Assembly: GCA_965230635.1 (NCBI GenBank)
Contig: CBDDLJ010000022.1
Coordinates: forward strand, 1-64,000
DNA from: CBDDLJ01 sp965230635
Lineage (GTDB): Bacteria > Pseudomonadota > Gammaproteobacteria > UBA1113
Direction of reading: 5' to 3'
Length of the DNA stretch: 64,000 nt
The translations under genes and the position numbers were made by a program. Each line of letters opens with the position of its first letter. Within the stretch, counting starts at the first letter, position 1. This document shows, piece by piece, positions 39,593-48,423 of this stretch. The notes below the pieces were generated by a model. It did not search any database. It was not told the origin of the DNA and worked only from the letters and a program-made list of their open reading frames with translations.

Positions 39593-40362
39593 CTTATTTG
39601 CCGTACTTCCTCAAACTCATCAAGATATTTCTTGTCTGGATTGCTTGGGTCTTTCGCTGCTTGCTGGCGCTCTAATACACTGCAAGGTTGCGTACTTTCA
39701 CTCGGTCTATATGAACTATCATAATCGCCATAAAAATGAGGCGTATCCGGAACATAAGTTTGTACAGAAAAACGGTTTAAGTCTTCTGTCATGGGTGTCA
39801 AACCACCAATTTTCCCCCAGCCCAAGTTAACCGGTTGATGCCACAAGAATGAAGATTTATCAACCGTTCCAGGCTGCAGCAATGCCGCATAAGCATCAAG
39901 CATATTTGAATTAATATCAGCAGGAAAAGTAAAAGTCACCGTACCAAGCCAAACGCCCCAAGTAACAGGGGTATCATCAACATTTGGCGAACTGAAGTGC
40001 TTGGCGCTTTCTACTTCTTCAAGTTTCCATTCTAGCGACATGGTATAACTTGCCTTTTTCCATGGAAATTTTACCATCGCATCATAAACATTACTGTCAA
40101 CAATCCCCGCACTGACAAAATCGTTTTTTACAACAGTTTTATCATGAAATGTCTTATCTAAATCTTGGCATGTTGCTTGATAATAACGTGTTAACAGATC
40201 CATTAAGTAAGCCACACTGCCTCTAATTTGCTCTGTTTTATTACGCATCCGATAACGCTCAAATTGACGAAAAGAAGCAATAGTAATAAAAGCAATAACC
40301 ACTAACACTAACAACAATTCAATTAAACTAAAACCTGTGTGGCGTGATTTAATATAATTCAT
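39589..40362 (-). CDS. Pilin-like protein (prepilin 6)
   Basis: 257 residues. The leader MNYIKSRHTG is followed by FSLIELLLVLVVIAFITIASF. It overlaps the previous gene by 14 nt and the next by 4 nt. The globular part has few cysteines and lacks the motifs of both the small and the large pilin groups, so I can only call it a minor pilin-like subunit. Confidence 0.82.
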   Translation of the reverse strand: MNYIKSRHTGFSLIELLLVLVVIAFITIASFRQFERYRMRNKTEQIRGSVAYLMDLLTRYYQATCQDLDKTFHDKTVVKNDFVSAGIVDSNVYDAMVKFPWKKASYTMSLEWKLEEVESAKHFSSPNVDDTPVTWGVWLGTVTFTFPADINSNMLDAYAALLQPGTVDKSSFLWHQPVNLGWGKIGGLTPMTEDLNRFSVQTYVPDTPHFYGDYDSSYRPSESTQPCSVLERQQAAKDPSNPDKKYLDEFEEVRQIR

Positions 40363-40783
40363 AAGTCACGTCCATATCCGCACCACTGCAAACGCTTTTT
40401 TCACTTCTATTGACTAAACGCTTACTTAAGAGTTCACAATCAGCCTTAGGAATATCCATTAATTTTATAACCAATTGATTGGTATTTTCTAGACTGATGT
40501 CCACATTACCTCCCCAAGGATTATGTGAATAATAGGTTGGCAAATACTCATTCTTGATTAATACATTCATGGAGAGCGTACCATTGTATTGATTTGATTT
40601 AACATACTCACTCGATGCCGTATAAATTTTAGCCAACATTGCATTGGCTGCAGTAACTTTTTGATTGCGAAAAGCAGGCTGAAAATACATGATGGCAACC
40701 ATAGCCATGACGGCAAGCACCGTCAACGATAGCATTAACTCGAGTAAACCAATTCCTCTTTGTCGATTTGATATAACCATCAT
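40349..40783 (-). CDS. Small pilin-like protein (prepilin 5)
   Basis: 144 residues. The leader ends in RQRG and is followed by IGLLELMLSLTVLAVMAMVAI, so a type IVb-style Ile/Met-type +1 residue is expected instead of Phe. The C-terminal module ADCELLSKRLVNRSEKSVC resembles the Cys-containing end of prepilins 1-4. It overlaps its neighbour by ATGA. Confidence 0.85.
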   Translation of the reverse strand: MMVISNRQRGIGLLELMLSLTVLAVMAMVAIMYFQPAFRNQKVTAANAMLAKIYTASSEYVKSNQYNGTLSMNVLIKNEYLPTYYSHNPWGGNVDISLENTNQLVIKLMDIPKADCELLSKRLVNRSEKSVCSGADMDVTYELY

Positions 40784-41280
40784 GCAGGCTTCATTAATGC
40801 TTCGGGTGATTCATAAATAGTATACGTGATCATCATCGTGTTTTTTTTGCACTCAGCTGTTTCTGAATCTGTCAATGTCGCCTTCACACGACCCAACACT
40901 TTTTCACATTGCTTTGGCAATATATCGGTTATTTCTATATCAATAGCATCGTTGCCAAAAGCACTAACTATAATGGTATTATCTGATTCATTATCGCCAG
41001 CCCACCATGGCGTATGTGCATATTTAGCGCTTAATAGACCGGCAGCAATTAATTTTTCCATCGTTATAGTGGACAATTCATTGCTAGCTACATAGTTTTT
41101 TGCAGCACTACGAATATCTGTAACCATTTCGGTCAATATCATTGCTTTTTTACTTTCTGACACGGATTGAAAATACATGACAGACGCTAGCACCATCAAC
41201 GCTAAAATACTGATTGTCAGCATCATTTCCAACATGCCGATACCATGATGTTTCGTTGGTGTTTTCACAAAGTATTTCAC
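40780..41280 (-). CDS. Small pilin-like protein (prepilin 4)
   Basis: About 166 residues from a GTG at 41280, which has AAGGA 6 nt upstream. The ATG two codons earlier directly abuts that site and is less likely. Leader ...TPTKHHG, then IGMLEMMLTISILALMVLASV. The C-terminal module is KQCEKVLGRVKATLTDSE followed by a second Cys. It is related to prepilins 1-3 and 5. Confidence 0.83.
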   Translation of the reverse strand: MKYFVKTPTKHHGIGMLEMMLTISILALMVLASVMYFQSVSESKKAMILTEMVTDIRSAAKNYVASNELSTITMEKLIAAGLLSAKYAHTPWWAGDNESDNTIIVSAFGNDAIDIEITDILPKQCEKVLGRVKATLTDSETAECKKNTMMITYTIYESPEALMKPA

Positions 41281-41295
41281 TAACATTCCTTGTTA

Positions 41296-41838
41296 TTACC
41301 TGGTAGAAGTACTCATAGGGCTTTCATATAGATTAAATCTAGCGCTCAAGTATTCGGCAGCACATTCCGCACAGCCATTTCCTATCGCTTGCTTGGTACA
41401 ATCTGCCCCAATAGGCACTTCTGGAAATAACCGTGCGGAGATTCTTTCACAAACTTTTCCTGGCGCCTTAGCACCCAGCCCACCCAATTGAATCATGGTT
41501 TGTGGTTGGATAGTATCGCTTTTGCCTGAAGCATTATAAATTTGCACAGCAATATCACCCTTCCAAGGTGTTTTTTCATAATAAGGGCTTAATAAGCCAG
41601 CACTTATTAAATCTGGCAAATAATCATACTCATCATTTTCATATTTAAAATCTGGCTTTTTAACATAAGTGCTTACCGCATTCTGAATGTCACCGACCAT
41701 TTTCACAACATAAACAATACGCCGATTTTCTTTCACGGATCCGTAAAATGCCGTTGCTGCTATAGCCATGATTGACAATATGGCAATCGCAAGCATCAAT
41801 TCCAATAAACCGATGCCTCGTTGTTTCCCGATTACCAT
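41296..41838 (-). CDS. Small pilin-like protein (prepilin 3)
   Basis: About 180 residues. The start MVIGKQRG at 41838 is chosen: it gives a leader like its paralogs, has GAGAG 9 nt upstream, and avoids overlap with prepilin 2, unlike the longer frame opening at 41913. The signature is IGLLELMLAIAILSIMAIAAT. The C-terminal GKVCERISARLF region carries extra cysteines (ADC, NGCAEC). Confidence 0.83.
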   Translation of the reverse strand: MVIGKQRGIGLLELMLAIAILSIMAIAATAFYGSVKENRRIVYVVKMVGDIQNAVSTYVKKPDFKYENDEYDYLPDLISAGLLSPYYEKTPWKGDIAVQIYNASGKSDTIQPQTMIQLGGLGAKAPGKVCERISARLFPEVPIGADCTKQAIGNGCAECAAEYLSARFNLYESPMSTSTR

Positions 41839-41857
41839 ATTGCTCATCTCTCTGTTA

Positions 41858-42361
41858 TTACATTGGGTAATTGGCTGTGACAGTACCGCCACCGGTATCA
41901 TTACAACCACCATCTTCTACACCAAATTTTATCCCGCCACCTTCTTCTCTGCTCGCGGCGATAGTACTATTAACACGTGATGCAAGCTTTTCACAGACTC
42001 CTCCTTCTCCTGGAACCTCATCCATGGTGATCGTGTAATAGCCTGATGCTGGTGTTAACTCAATTTTGCCGCCAAAGGGATTCACTCCGTCACCATCACC
42101 ATAACTTGGTGGCAAAAACCCCTTCGTTGACAATTCTTCAATAGTGGCATCTTCTGGATCATTATCTATGGCATAGGATTCCATAGCGCCTTGCACACCG
42201 GCAAACATATCAACAGCTGTATTGATCTTATTTGACACACTTGCTGACTGGTAATAGCGCGTTGCCATAATCAATAAAATAGCAATAATCGCTAGGGATA
42301 ACATTAACTCTAATAATCCTATTCCTTTTTGACGCTGCCAACGCTGATAGCATGATATCAT
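41858..42361 (-). CDS. Small pilin-like protein (prepilin 2)
   Basis: About 167 residues. The ATG at 42361 has GAGGAG 7 nt upstream. The leader MISCYQRWQRQKG and helix IGLLELMLSLAIIAILLIM are almost identical to prepilin 1, as is the following ATRYYQSAS-NKIN. The C-terminal module is GGVCEKLASRVNSTI with a second Cys before TVTANYP. Together with prepilin 1 this looks like a recent duplicate of a major-pilin-type gene. Confidence 0.86.
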   Translation of the reverse strand: MISCYQRWQRQKGIGLLELMLSLAIIAILLIMATRYYQSASVSNKINTAVDMFAGVQGAMESYAIDNDPEDATIEELSTKGFLPPSYGDGDGVNPFGGKIELTPASGYYTITMDEVPGEGGVCEKLASRVNSTIAASREEGGGIKFGVEDGGCNDTGGGTVTANYPM

Positions 42362-42461
42362 TGGTTTACTCCTCAACTTGTCATTAAAACATTTTCACAA
42401 AGATAACCATTTCACATCAATGCCAAGCGAAATAGTTAGCCAAACACTCTTAGTTAACAAT

Positions 42462-42977
42462 TTAAATGGGGTACGTAGCCGTCACAGTACCATTGTCATC
42501 ACATTCCGCACCAAAATCAGTATTATCAGAGCCGCCTCCAATACCACTGCCGACCCGCGATGCCACCTTCTGGCAAACATTACCTGCATCTGGAATCTGA
42601 TTCATTGCCACGGTGTATTTCCCACCGGAAAAATTACTAATAGTAATCGTCCCGCCAAAGGGATTTTTACCTGGATCGGCCGCACCACCTTCTCTATCTT
42701 TCAGGTAAGAAGGAGGCAACAAGCCTTTCTGAACTAACGCACCTACGCTCACTTCATTTTCATCAATTTTTCCCGGATTATCAACTCGATAGTTTTGCAC
42801 AGCACCCTGGACACCGGCAAACATATCGACACACGCATTGATTTTATTGTTTAAGCTAGCTGATTGATAATAGCGTGTTGCCATAATCAGCAAAATAGCG
42901 ATAATTGCTAGTGACAGCATTAATTCCAGCAAGCCAATTCCTTTCTGTCGTCGCTGACATCTTAATGTTACTACCAT
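42462..42977 (-). CDS. Major-pilin candidate (prepilin 1, PilS-like)
   Basis: About 171 residues; first of nine prepilin-like genes and directly downstream of pilR, the place of the major pilin gene pilS in R64. Leader MVVTLRCQRRQKG, helix IGLLELMLSLAIIAILLIM, and C-terminal Cys pair (GNVCQKVASRV ... AECDD) before TVTATYPI. The second ATG (42977) has AGGAGT at good spacing. Which of the near-identical prepilins 1 and 2 is the bulk subunit cannot be told from sequence. Confidence 0.85.
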   Translation of the reverse strand: MVVTLRCQRRQKGIGLLELMLSLAIIAILLIMATRYYQSASLNNKINACVDMFAGVQGAVQNYRVDNPGKIDENEVSVGALVQKGLLPPSYLKDREGGAADPGKNPFGGTITISNFSGGKYTVAMNQIPDAGNVCQKVASRVGSGIGGGSDNTDFGAECDDNGTVTATYPI

Positions 42978-43024
42978 ATTCATACTCCTATATTATAAAC
43001 TAATCATTCAACCCTGTGTCACTG

Positions 43025-44095
43025 TTAACTCAATGATGATCCGACATTATAAATACCAAACACCATCATAACCGCCAAACCTGCACCTAACGCAAGAATA
43101 ACCCCACCGATTATTTTTGCTGTTTTTTGTAATGTTTTCACATTTTGAGCCGCTGAAAATTGACCCAATCTCACTAAGGCATGCTCAAAACCTTTCGCAT
43201 CCGCAATGGCTCGTAACCGAATAACATCCGATTCTTTCACCATTCCCGTATCAAGTACATCGGCAATATTACTACTACCGCGTGATAAACGTCTACCCAT
43301 TTGCATTAAGTGCCAGGATAAGTAAGGGCTGGCTTTTGAGTGCAAAATTTGTAGTGCTTGTTTAAAAACGATACCGTTAATGATTAATAAGCCTAACGTT
43401 TCCATAAAACGCGCCGCTTCTGATGAGCGGTAAATACTTAATAGCGGTATTGAATCAATAATTGATCGACCGGGACCGACGTAATTCGTTAATATTTTAG
43501 TCGCTGTAACGATCAATACCACCAGAATACCTACCAGTAGCCACCACCAACTTTCGAAAAAAGTCGCCATGGCCATTAACCGTTGCCCCGTTTCTGGCCA
43601 TTCCTCAATGGGTTTTATTTGTGCAAATTGTGCAAATACAGAACCTTTCATATAAATCATGACACTGATACCCGTTATCAGCACCACAACAGGATAAGTT
43701 AATGCTGAAAACAAGGCCGACACGACTTCATTTTTTTTATTTAACGACTCAGCTGCAACACGGATATTTTGCCCAAGGGTACCACCGGTTTCACCTGCAC
43801 GTACTAATTCAATAATATGTTGTGGCATCCAACCCACTAAACCATCTGCAATAGGACGACCCTGAGCAATTTTTTGCATAATATGATTGCAAAGCGAGTG
43901 AATAGATCCTTTGCTGATACGTTGAACAACTTCAATTGCCTTATTCGCAGGCACGCCATCTTCAACCAGTGTCGCAAAATCTTCTAGAAAGCCTTGCTGT
44001 TCATTCGCTGAAAATAATTTGCGCTCAAGCGTATTTGCAAAGGCACTAAAACCATTTACCGGTTTTTTCCTCTTTGCTGATGTTTTTCTAGCCAT
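43025..44095 (-). CDS. pilR: Type IVb pilus inner-membrane platform protein PilR (GspF family)
   Basis: 356 residues. Two GspF-type cytoplasmic modules (~30-140 and ~210-320) alternate with membrane helices near 133-150, 188-207 and 330-350. Family-typical stretches are IIELVRAGETGGTLGQNI and the related late segment VRLRAIADAKGFEHALV. It would form the platform that couples the PilQ ATPase to pilin assembly. Confidence 0.9.
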   Translation of the reverse strand: MARKTSAKRKKPVNGFSAFANTLERKLFSANEQQGFLEDFATLVEDGVPANKAIEVVQRISKGSIHSLCNHIMQKIAQGRPIADGLVGWMPQHIIELVRAGETGGTLGQNIRVAAESLNKKNEVVSALFSALTYPVVVLITGISVMIYMKGSVFAQFAQIKPIEEWPETGQRLMAMATFFESWWWLLVGILVVLIVTATKILTNYVGPGRSIIDSIPLLSIYRSSEAARFMETLGLLIINGIVFKQALQILHSKASPYLSWHLMQMGRRLSRGSSNIADVLDTGMVKESDVIRLRAIADAKGFEHALVRLGQFSAAQNVKTLQKTAKIIGGVILALGAGLAVMMVFGIYNVGSSLS

Positions 44096-44204
44096 GCTTG
44101 CTACTTATTGTCACTGCCATAAGCCATGTTAAATCCTTTTATAGAGAATGACTGTTACATGTTTCATGAGGGTTGTCAACAAATTAACACATTCATAGCA
44201 TCAC

Positions 44205-45899
44205 TCACTGTTCCGATTGAGGCTTATTTTCTTCTTGCTTCGCCAAGCGTCTGCGCTCTTCTTCCATTTCCGCGCGAGCCCGTGCGTAATCAAAGCCCTC
44301 TTCATCTGTATGCTTAGTAATTTCTCCAATAATGGTTTCACCATCAAACGGATCGGCTAAACCTTCGCGCAAGATTTCTAGTGTACGGTCTTTATAGCTT
44401 TTCCAGCCCTTGCTGCGCAAATATTTTTCCCAACCTAATATATCCATGTTTTGAATAAACCGACGGCCTTCTTCATCAACCCAAATCACTTCTGCAACGA
44501 CGGTTCGACCACCAATACGAGTGTCATGACAATGTTTACATTCTTTTTCGCCTCTAGCCCGCAAATTGTCAAAATCTTCACCAAACAAATCGCGCCAGCG
44601 ATGCAAGTGATGTTGATGTGCCTTCGCTTCAGACACAGGAATACAGCAGTGACGGCATAAGGTGGGTATTAATCGTTGAAATATTAAACAAACTAAGACA
44701 TTGCTATCACTTAACATCACTGGAGAAACGCCCATATCAACTAATCGATTAATAATCCCAGGAGCTGAATTTGTATGAATGGTAGAAAAAACTAAGTGGC
44801 CAGTAATCGCTGCACGAACCATGACATTGGCCGTATCTTCATCACGCATTTCACCCAGCACAATATAGTCGGGATCCATACGCAGAGCTGCCTTACCAAA
44901 TGAAGCAAAACTGCGATCATCTTTATCTGTATTCACTGAAATTTGTGTCACCGTGGGCACTACTTTTTCAACCGGATCTTCAATGGTATACACTTTTCGC
45001 GTTGGCTTGATTAATTGCATACAACTGGCTAATGTTGTAGTTTTACCTGAACCTGTTGGTCCAGATAATAACACAGCGCCATTTGGCATTTTAATAGCCC
45101 GATTGATGATATAAACTTGCTCTGGTGTATAACCGAGTTGTTCTAATGTAACACTGACAGCTTCATTACCAATACCCAATATCCGCATAACAACATCAAA
45201 TCCGCCATGAGCTGGTACACTGGCTAAACGTAAACGGACTGTCTCGTTATCATCCATGACTAATGGCATAGAGGCATCTTGCGGTACCAGAGGATTGAAA
45301 TGAGCTGTCGCATGATCAGTTTCTTTATTAAAAGCAACCGAAGCTAATTCTCGACCCAAGCGTGGAAACCACTCAGCATGCAGAAACATTTCACCGTATT
45401 TACGAAAACGGATTCGAGCAACATCAGCACGCACTTCAATATGTATATCACTGACATCGGCCTCGGCGGCTTCTGATATTAATATACGCAAACGTTGTTG
45501 TTGGCTACTAATGACTTCTTTTTCTTTACGTTTTGCTTCATCCAATTCTTCTTTTGTTGCCACATTCACCATGAGAATATTGATTAATGAAGGTAGCGCT
45601 GGCATCACTTTGCCGGGCTTCAATCCACGGTTAATCATCACAATTTTACAATTTTGCACATCACGTGAGGTTGGGTCGCTGGTTAAAATTACTCCACTCC
45701 TAAGTACAACAATTTCTTCACGTTGATGGCACCAAGCAGCCATTTCATCCATGGGTCTATCACTGGGGTCCAGATCGGATTGGGATTGCAGTACTTTGGT
45801 ATTTGCTGCCTTTGCATAACGTTCTAATGCTTCTAGTACTAATGACTTTTTGTCAGGGCTTTCTTCATCCGTATATATATCTTCTGGACTATCAGGCAT
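44205..45899 (-). CDS. pilQ: Type IVb pilus assembly ATPase PilQ (GspE/PilB family)
   Basis: 564 residues. The secretion-ATPase core has Walker A SGPTGSGKTTT near 281, Asp box TIEDPVE near 307, Walker B YIVLGEMRDEDTAN near 346, and His box ITGHLVFSTIHTNSA. A C-x2-C...C-x2-C element (LCRHCC ... CKHCHD) near 412-465 would bind zinc. It powers pilus extension. No separate retraction ATPase gene is present. It is the first gene of the operon. The name follows R64 usage, where PilQ is the ATPase, not the secretin. Confidence 0.93.
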   Translation of the reverse strand: MPDSPEDIYTDEESPDKKSLVLEALERYAKAANTKVLQSQSDLDPSDRPMDEMAAWCHQREEIVVLRSGVILTSDPTSRDVQNCKIVMINRGLKPGKVMPALPSLINILMVNVATKEELDEAKRKEKEVISSQQQRLRILISEAAEADVSDIHIEVRADVARIRFRKYGEMFLHAEWFPRLGRELASVAFNKETDHATAHFNPLVPQDASMPLVMDDNETVRLRLASVPAHGGFDVVMRILGIGNEAVSVTLEQLGYTPEQVYIINRAIKMPNGAVLLSGPTGSGKTTTLASCMQLIKPTRKVYTIEDPVEKVVPTVTQISVNTDKDDRSFASFGKAALRMDPDYIVLGEMRDEDTANVMVRAAITGHLVFSTIHTNSAPGIINRLVDMGVSPVMLSDSNVLVCLIFQRLIPTLCRHCCIPVSEAKAHQHHLHRWRDLFGEDFDNLRARGEKECKHCHDTRIGGRTVVAEVIWVDEEGRRFIQNMDILGWEKYLRSKGWKSYKDRTLEILREGLADPFDGETIIGEITKHTDEEGFDYARARAEMEEERRRLAKQEENKPQSEQ

Positions 45900-46110
45900 A
45901 ATTTATAACCTTACTGCTGCTTGCTATTAACAATTTATTAACATATTGATTATACTGATTTTTCATCGTATTGTCGTCTAGTATCTGTTCACTTCATTAT
46001 TCAAACGCTTATTGTCACTGTTATTTGCTCATGTATATTCAAAACCTTGGCATTGAGCACAATTTTTACTAACCACAGTCCATACAATCCCATCAATAAG
46101 TAAAAACGGA

Positions 46111-46137
46111 GTACCGCTATCGTTAACTATAGCGTAC
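46111..46137. repeat. Imperfect 27-bp inverted repeat
   Basis: GTACCGCTAT and ATAGCGTAC face each other around CGTTAACT, with one base missing in the second arm. It may be an operator-like palindrome, or a scar made of two MITE ends joined back to back, since ACCGCTAT and TATAGCG resemble the ends of this family. Confidence 0.45.
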
Positions 46138-46170
46138 TTTCCATACTAACGGCGGGAATAAAGGTATAAT

Positions 46171-46332
46171 TATAGCAGTTTTCAATATTACTGAACCATT
46201 ATAAACTTCCTCTAACACGCGCTTGCTGGTCTTCAAAAGCTTATTTACAGTAAGTAAATAAGGCTTTTGACCAAAGCAAGCAGGCTCTAGATGAAGTCTT
46301 AGGATAGGTCAACAATAGAGGGAACCGCTATA
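46171..46332. mobile_element. Palindromic MITE, copy C (hybrid ends)
   Basis: 162 bp. The left end is the TATAGCAGTTTTCAATAT type (as in copies B and D). The right end is the TAGGTCAACAATA...ACCGCTATA type (as in copy A). The family centre CTTATTTACAGTAAGTAAA is present. It is therefore a mosaic of the two subtypes. Confidence 0.85.
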
Positions 46333-46422
46333 AGTTCAACTGTTAGCGCACGGTTGTTGATAGCTCTGTAGGGAATAATTTGCTAAAATACACTGATATT
46401 TTCACGGATAGAGTTTAAAAAT

Positions 46423-46797
46423 ATGGATACATTCAACACTGATGCTAACAATATGCACAAATTGGCGGCTATAGACTTTGAATTAAGCTGTAAGTTAGCA
46501 AATAATAACAAAAAAGTAGCCATGGAATTACTCAGCATAATGCATAATAAATTACCTGATGATCTTGAAGTCATTGAACAATATCAACAAGAAAAAAATT
46601 ATGCCGCATTAGTAAATGAAGCACATCGCATACACGGTGGCACCTGCTATTGTGGCGTACCGGCATTAAAAGCCACATCAGTTGAATTGGAAAACGCTGC
46701 AAAAAGTCAAGATAGCACACGTATCGCTAATACTTATGCTGCGTTCAAAAAAGAAGTTGAACGTTTCTTAGAAGAATTTAAGCAATTGTTCACTTGA
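46423..46797 (+). CDS. Stand-alone Hpt phosphotransfer protein (BarA/GacS-type domain)
   Basis: 124 residues, a single four-helix Hpt domain. The phosphorylatable His lies in LVNEAHRIHGGTCYCGVPALK (first His of AHRIHGG). HGGTCYCGVP is the pattern I know from the C-terminal Hpt domain of BarA/GacS-type hybrid kinases. No kinase or receiver domain is attached. It overlaps recO by 8 bp at the 3' end (convergent). I infer a relay protein serving an unorthodox kinase elsewhere. Confidence 0.82.
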   Translation: MDTFNTDANNMHKLAAIDFELSCKLANNNKKVAMELLSIMHNKLPDDLEVIEQYQQEKNYAALVNEAHRIHGGTCYCGVPALKATSVELENAAKSQDSTRIANTYAAFKKEVERFLEEFKQLFT

Positions 46798-47515
46798 TTT
46801 TTTCACCGATAATTGTCTGCATTTGCTGGTACAGCTGGCGTGTTTGTAATGTTTTTCCTTCAAGTAATACATAAAAAGCTTGCTGTAGTAGACGTTTTGC
46901 AGTCAATAACACGCTTGCGTTGTCATTATGGCCCTGTGCAAGGGCTAACAAATCCTGTCCTAAATAGCGCATGGATTCTTGCCCATCCGGCTCATTGTCT
47001 ATTGCAACATCAAATCCATGACCAAAGTCAAAATAATAATGTTTATCCGTTTGTATTGCGTCTCCCTGCCTGGTTTCCGTTAATGAAAAACCATAACCTA
47101 ATTTTTGCAATAGTTGCCATTCGAAACGGCGTAATGTCAACTCAGTATCAACATGTGCTAACTCAGCAATGGTGTGATGATATGCTTGAAATAATTCTGG
47201 CATTGCCTCGGCTCGTGTTAACAGATGAATGAGTAATTCATTCAAATAGAAAGCGCTAAGCAGCGCTCTTCCTGGGACAATAGTCGCTGTTTGAACACAC
47301 TCTATTGTCTTAACTGTTTTTAATTCTCCCTTGCCATAAAAGTCAACTAGCAACAAAACAAACATTTGTAATGAATGACGGCCACGCTTCTGTAAACGTC
47401 GCTGTCCTTTGGCAATCGCACTGATACGCCCATCTTGTTCAGTAAAAAAATCCACAAGCACACTTGTTTCTCGATACGGCCGCTGATGCAGTACATACGC
47501 TTTTTGCATAGCCAT
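46790..47515 (-). CDS. recO: DNA repair protein RecO
   Basis: 241 residues, the usual length. The OB-fold N-terminus has AYVLHQRPYRETSVLVDFFTEQ and ISAIAKGQRR, followed by YLNELLIHLL and FEWQLLQKLGYGF. RecO anneals DNA and loads RecA with RecR. Its ATG directly follows the era stop, in the conserved rnc-era-recO order. Confidence 0.94.
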   Translation of the reverse strand: MAMQKAYVLHQRPYRETSVLVDFFTEQDGRISAIAKGQRRLQKRGRHSLQMFVLLLVDFYGKGELKTVKTIECVQTATIVPGRALLSAFYLNELLIHLLTRAEAMPELFQAYHHTIAELAHVDTELTLRRFEWQLLQKLGYGFSLTETRQGDAIQTDKHYYFDFGHGFDVAIDNEPDGQESMRYLGQDLLALAQGHNDNASVLLTAKRLLQQAFYVLLEGKTLQTRQLYQQMQTIIGEKIK

Positions 47516-48415
47516 TTAATCATACCCTAGACTTTGCAAAGCTCGTTGATCATCTGACCATCCTGATTTTACTTTTACCCATAGTTGCAAATAAACTTTC
47601 TTACCAAACAATCGCTCTAATTCCAAGCGTGCTTGCTTACCTATCCGTTTCAAGCAGTCACCTTCTTTACCAATAACAATGGCTTTATGACCCTTACGCT
47701 CAACTAAAATAAGCGCTGCAATTTTTACGATTTTTTCTTCATCGAGAAATTGTTCTAACATAACGGTAGCGCCGTAAGGTACTTCATCACCCAAAAATCG
47801 CATCAACTTTTCTCGAATCAATTCAGCAACAAGGAATCGTGATGAACGATCCGTGTATTGCTCTGCTGGAAAATAAAACATATCTTGCGGCAACAATGTC
47901 TTAATAGTTTGTTCAAATGTATCAATATGCTTATTCTTTTCAGCTGATAGCGGAACAATAGGAACATTTGGCAATTTTTCAGAAATTAATTGCAAGTAGG
48001 GCAATAACTTTTCTTTCTGTGGAATTTTATCAACCTTATTCACAATAATGATTTTTCTGGCTTTGCTACGATGAATGATATTAAGCACCCAATCATCTTC
48101 CGCCAACCATTGGCCGGCTTCAACCATAAATGCAATCACATCCACTTCTTTGACAACATTATAAACCACGTTATTCATATAGTGGTTTAGCGCATGTTTT
48201 TCACCTTGGTGAAGCCCTGGTGTGTCGACATAAATAACTTGCACATTATCTTGTGTTTTAACACCAGAGATACGATGACGTGTTGTTTGTGGTTTTTTCG
48301 AAGTAATAGTAATTTTACGGCCCAAAATGCAATTCAATAATGTTGATTTTCCCACATTAGGTCGACCAACAATCGCCGCAAATCCGCAATATGTGTTTAG
48401 CTTAGGTTGACTCAT
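47516..48415 (-). CDS. era: GTPase Era
   Basis: 299 residues. G1 GRPNVGKST near 17, G3 DTPGLHQG near 66, G4 NKVD near 128, and a C-terminal KH domain (VIGKEGDCLKRIGKQARLEL). It binds 16S rRNA and helps 30S maturation. It lies between rnc and recO in the conserved order. Confidence 0.97.
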   Translation of the reverse strand: MSQPKLNTYCGFAAIVGRPNVGKSTLLNCILGRKITITSKKPQTTRHRISGVKTQDNVQVIYVDTPGLHQGEKHALNHYMNNVVYNVVKEVDVIAFMVEAGQWLAEDDWVLNIIHRSKARKIIIVNKVDKIPQKEKLLPYLQLISEKLPNVPIVPLSAEKNKHIDTFEQTIKTLLPQDMFYFPAEQYTDRSSRFLVAELIREKLMRFLGDEVPYGATVMLEQFLDEEKIVKIAALILVERKGHKAIVIGKEGDCLKRIGKQARLELERLFGKKVYLQLWVKVKSGWSDDQRALQSLGYD

Positions 48416-48423
48416 CTCATTAC

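Larger units (their letters stand above)
45900..46422. other. Divergent intergenic region between pilQ and Hpt gene
   Basis: 523 bp with no gene. It must carry the promoters of the pilus operon and of the Hpt gene. It contains a near-perfect inverted repeat (46111-46137) and MITE copy C (46171-46332). The Hpt gene has a modest TAGAGT ribosome-binding site 8 nt before its ATG. No convincing -35/-10 pair stands out among the many A/T-rich stretches. Confidence 0.5.

Noticed and set aside
36100..45899. Type II secretion system instead of a pilus
   Set aside because: The TcpQ/PilL-like, PilO- and PilP-type proteins and the many prepilins fit type IVb pili; gspC, gspL and gspM-like genes are not seen.
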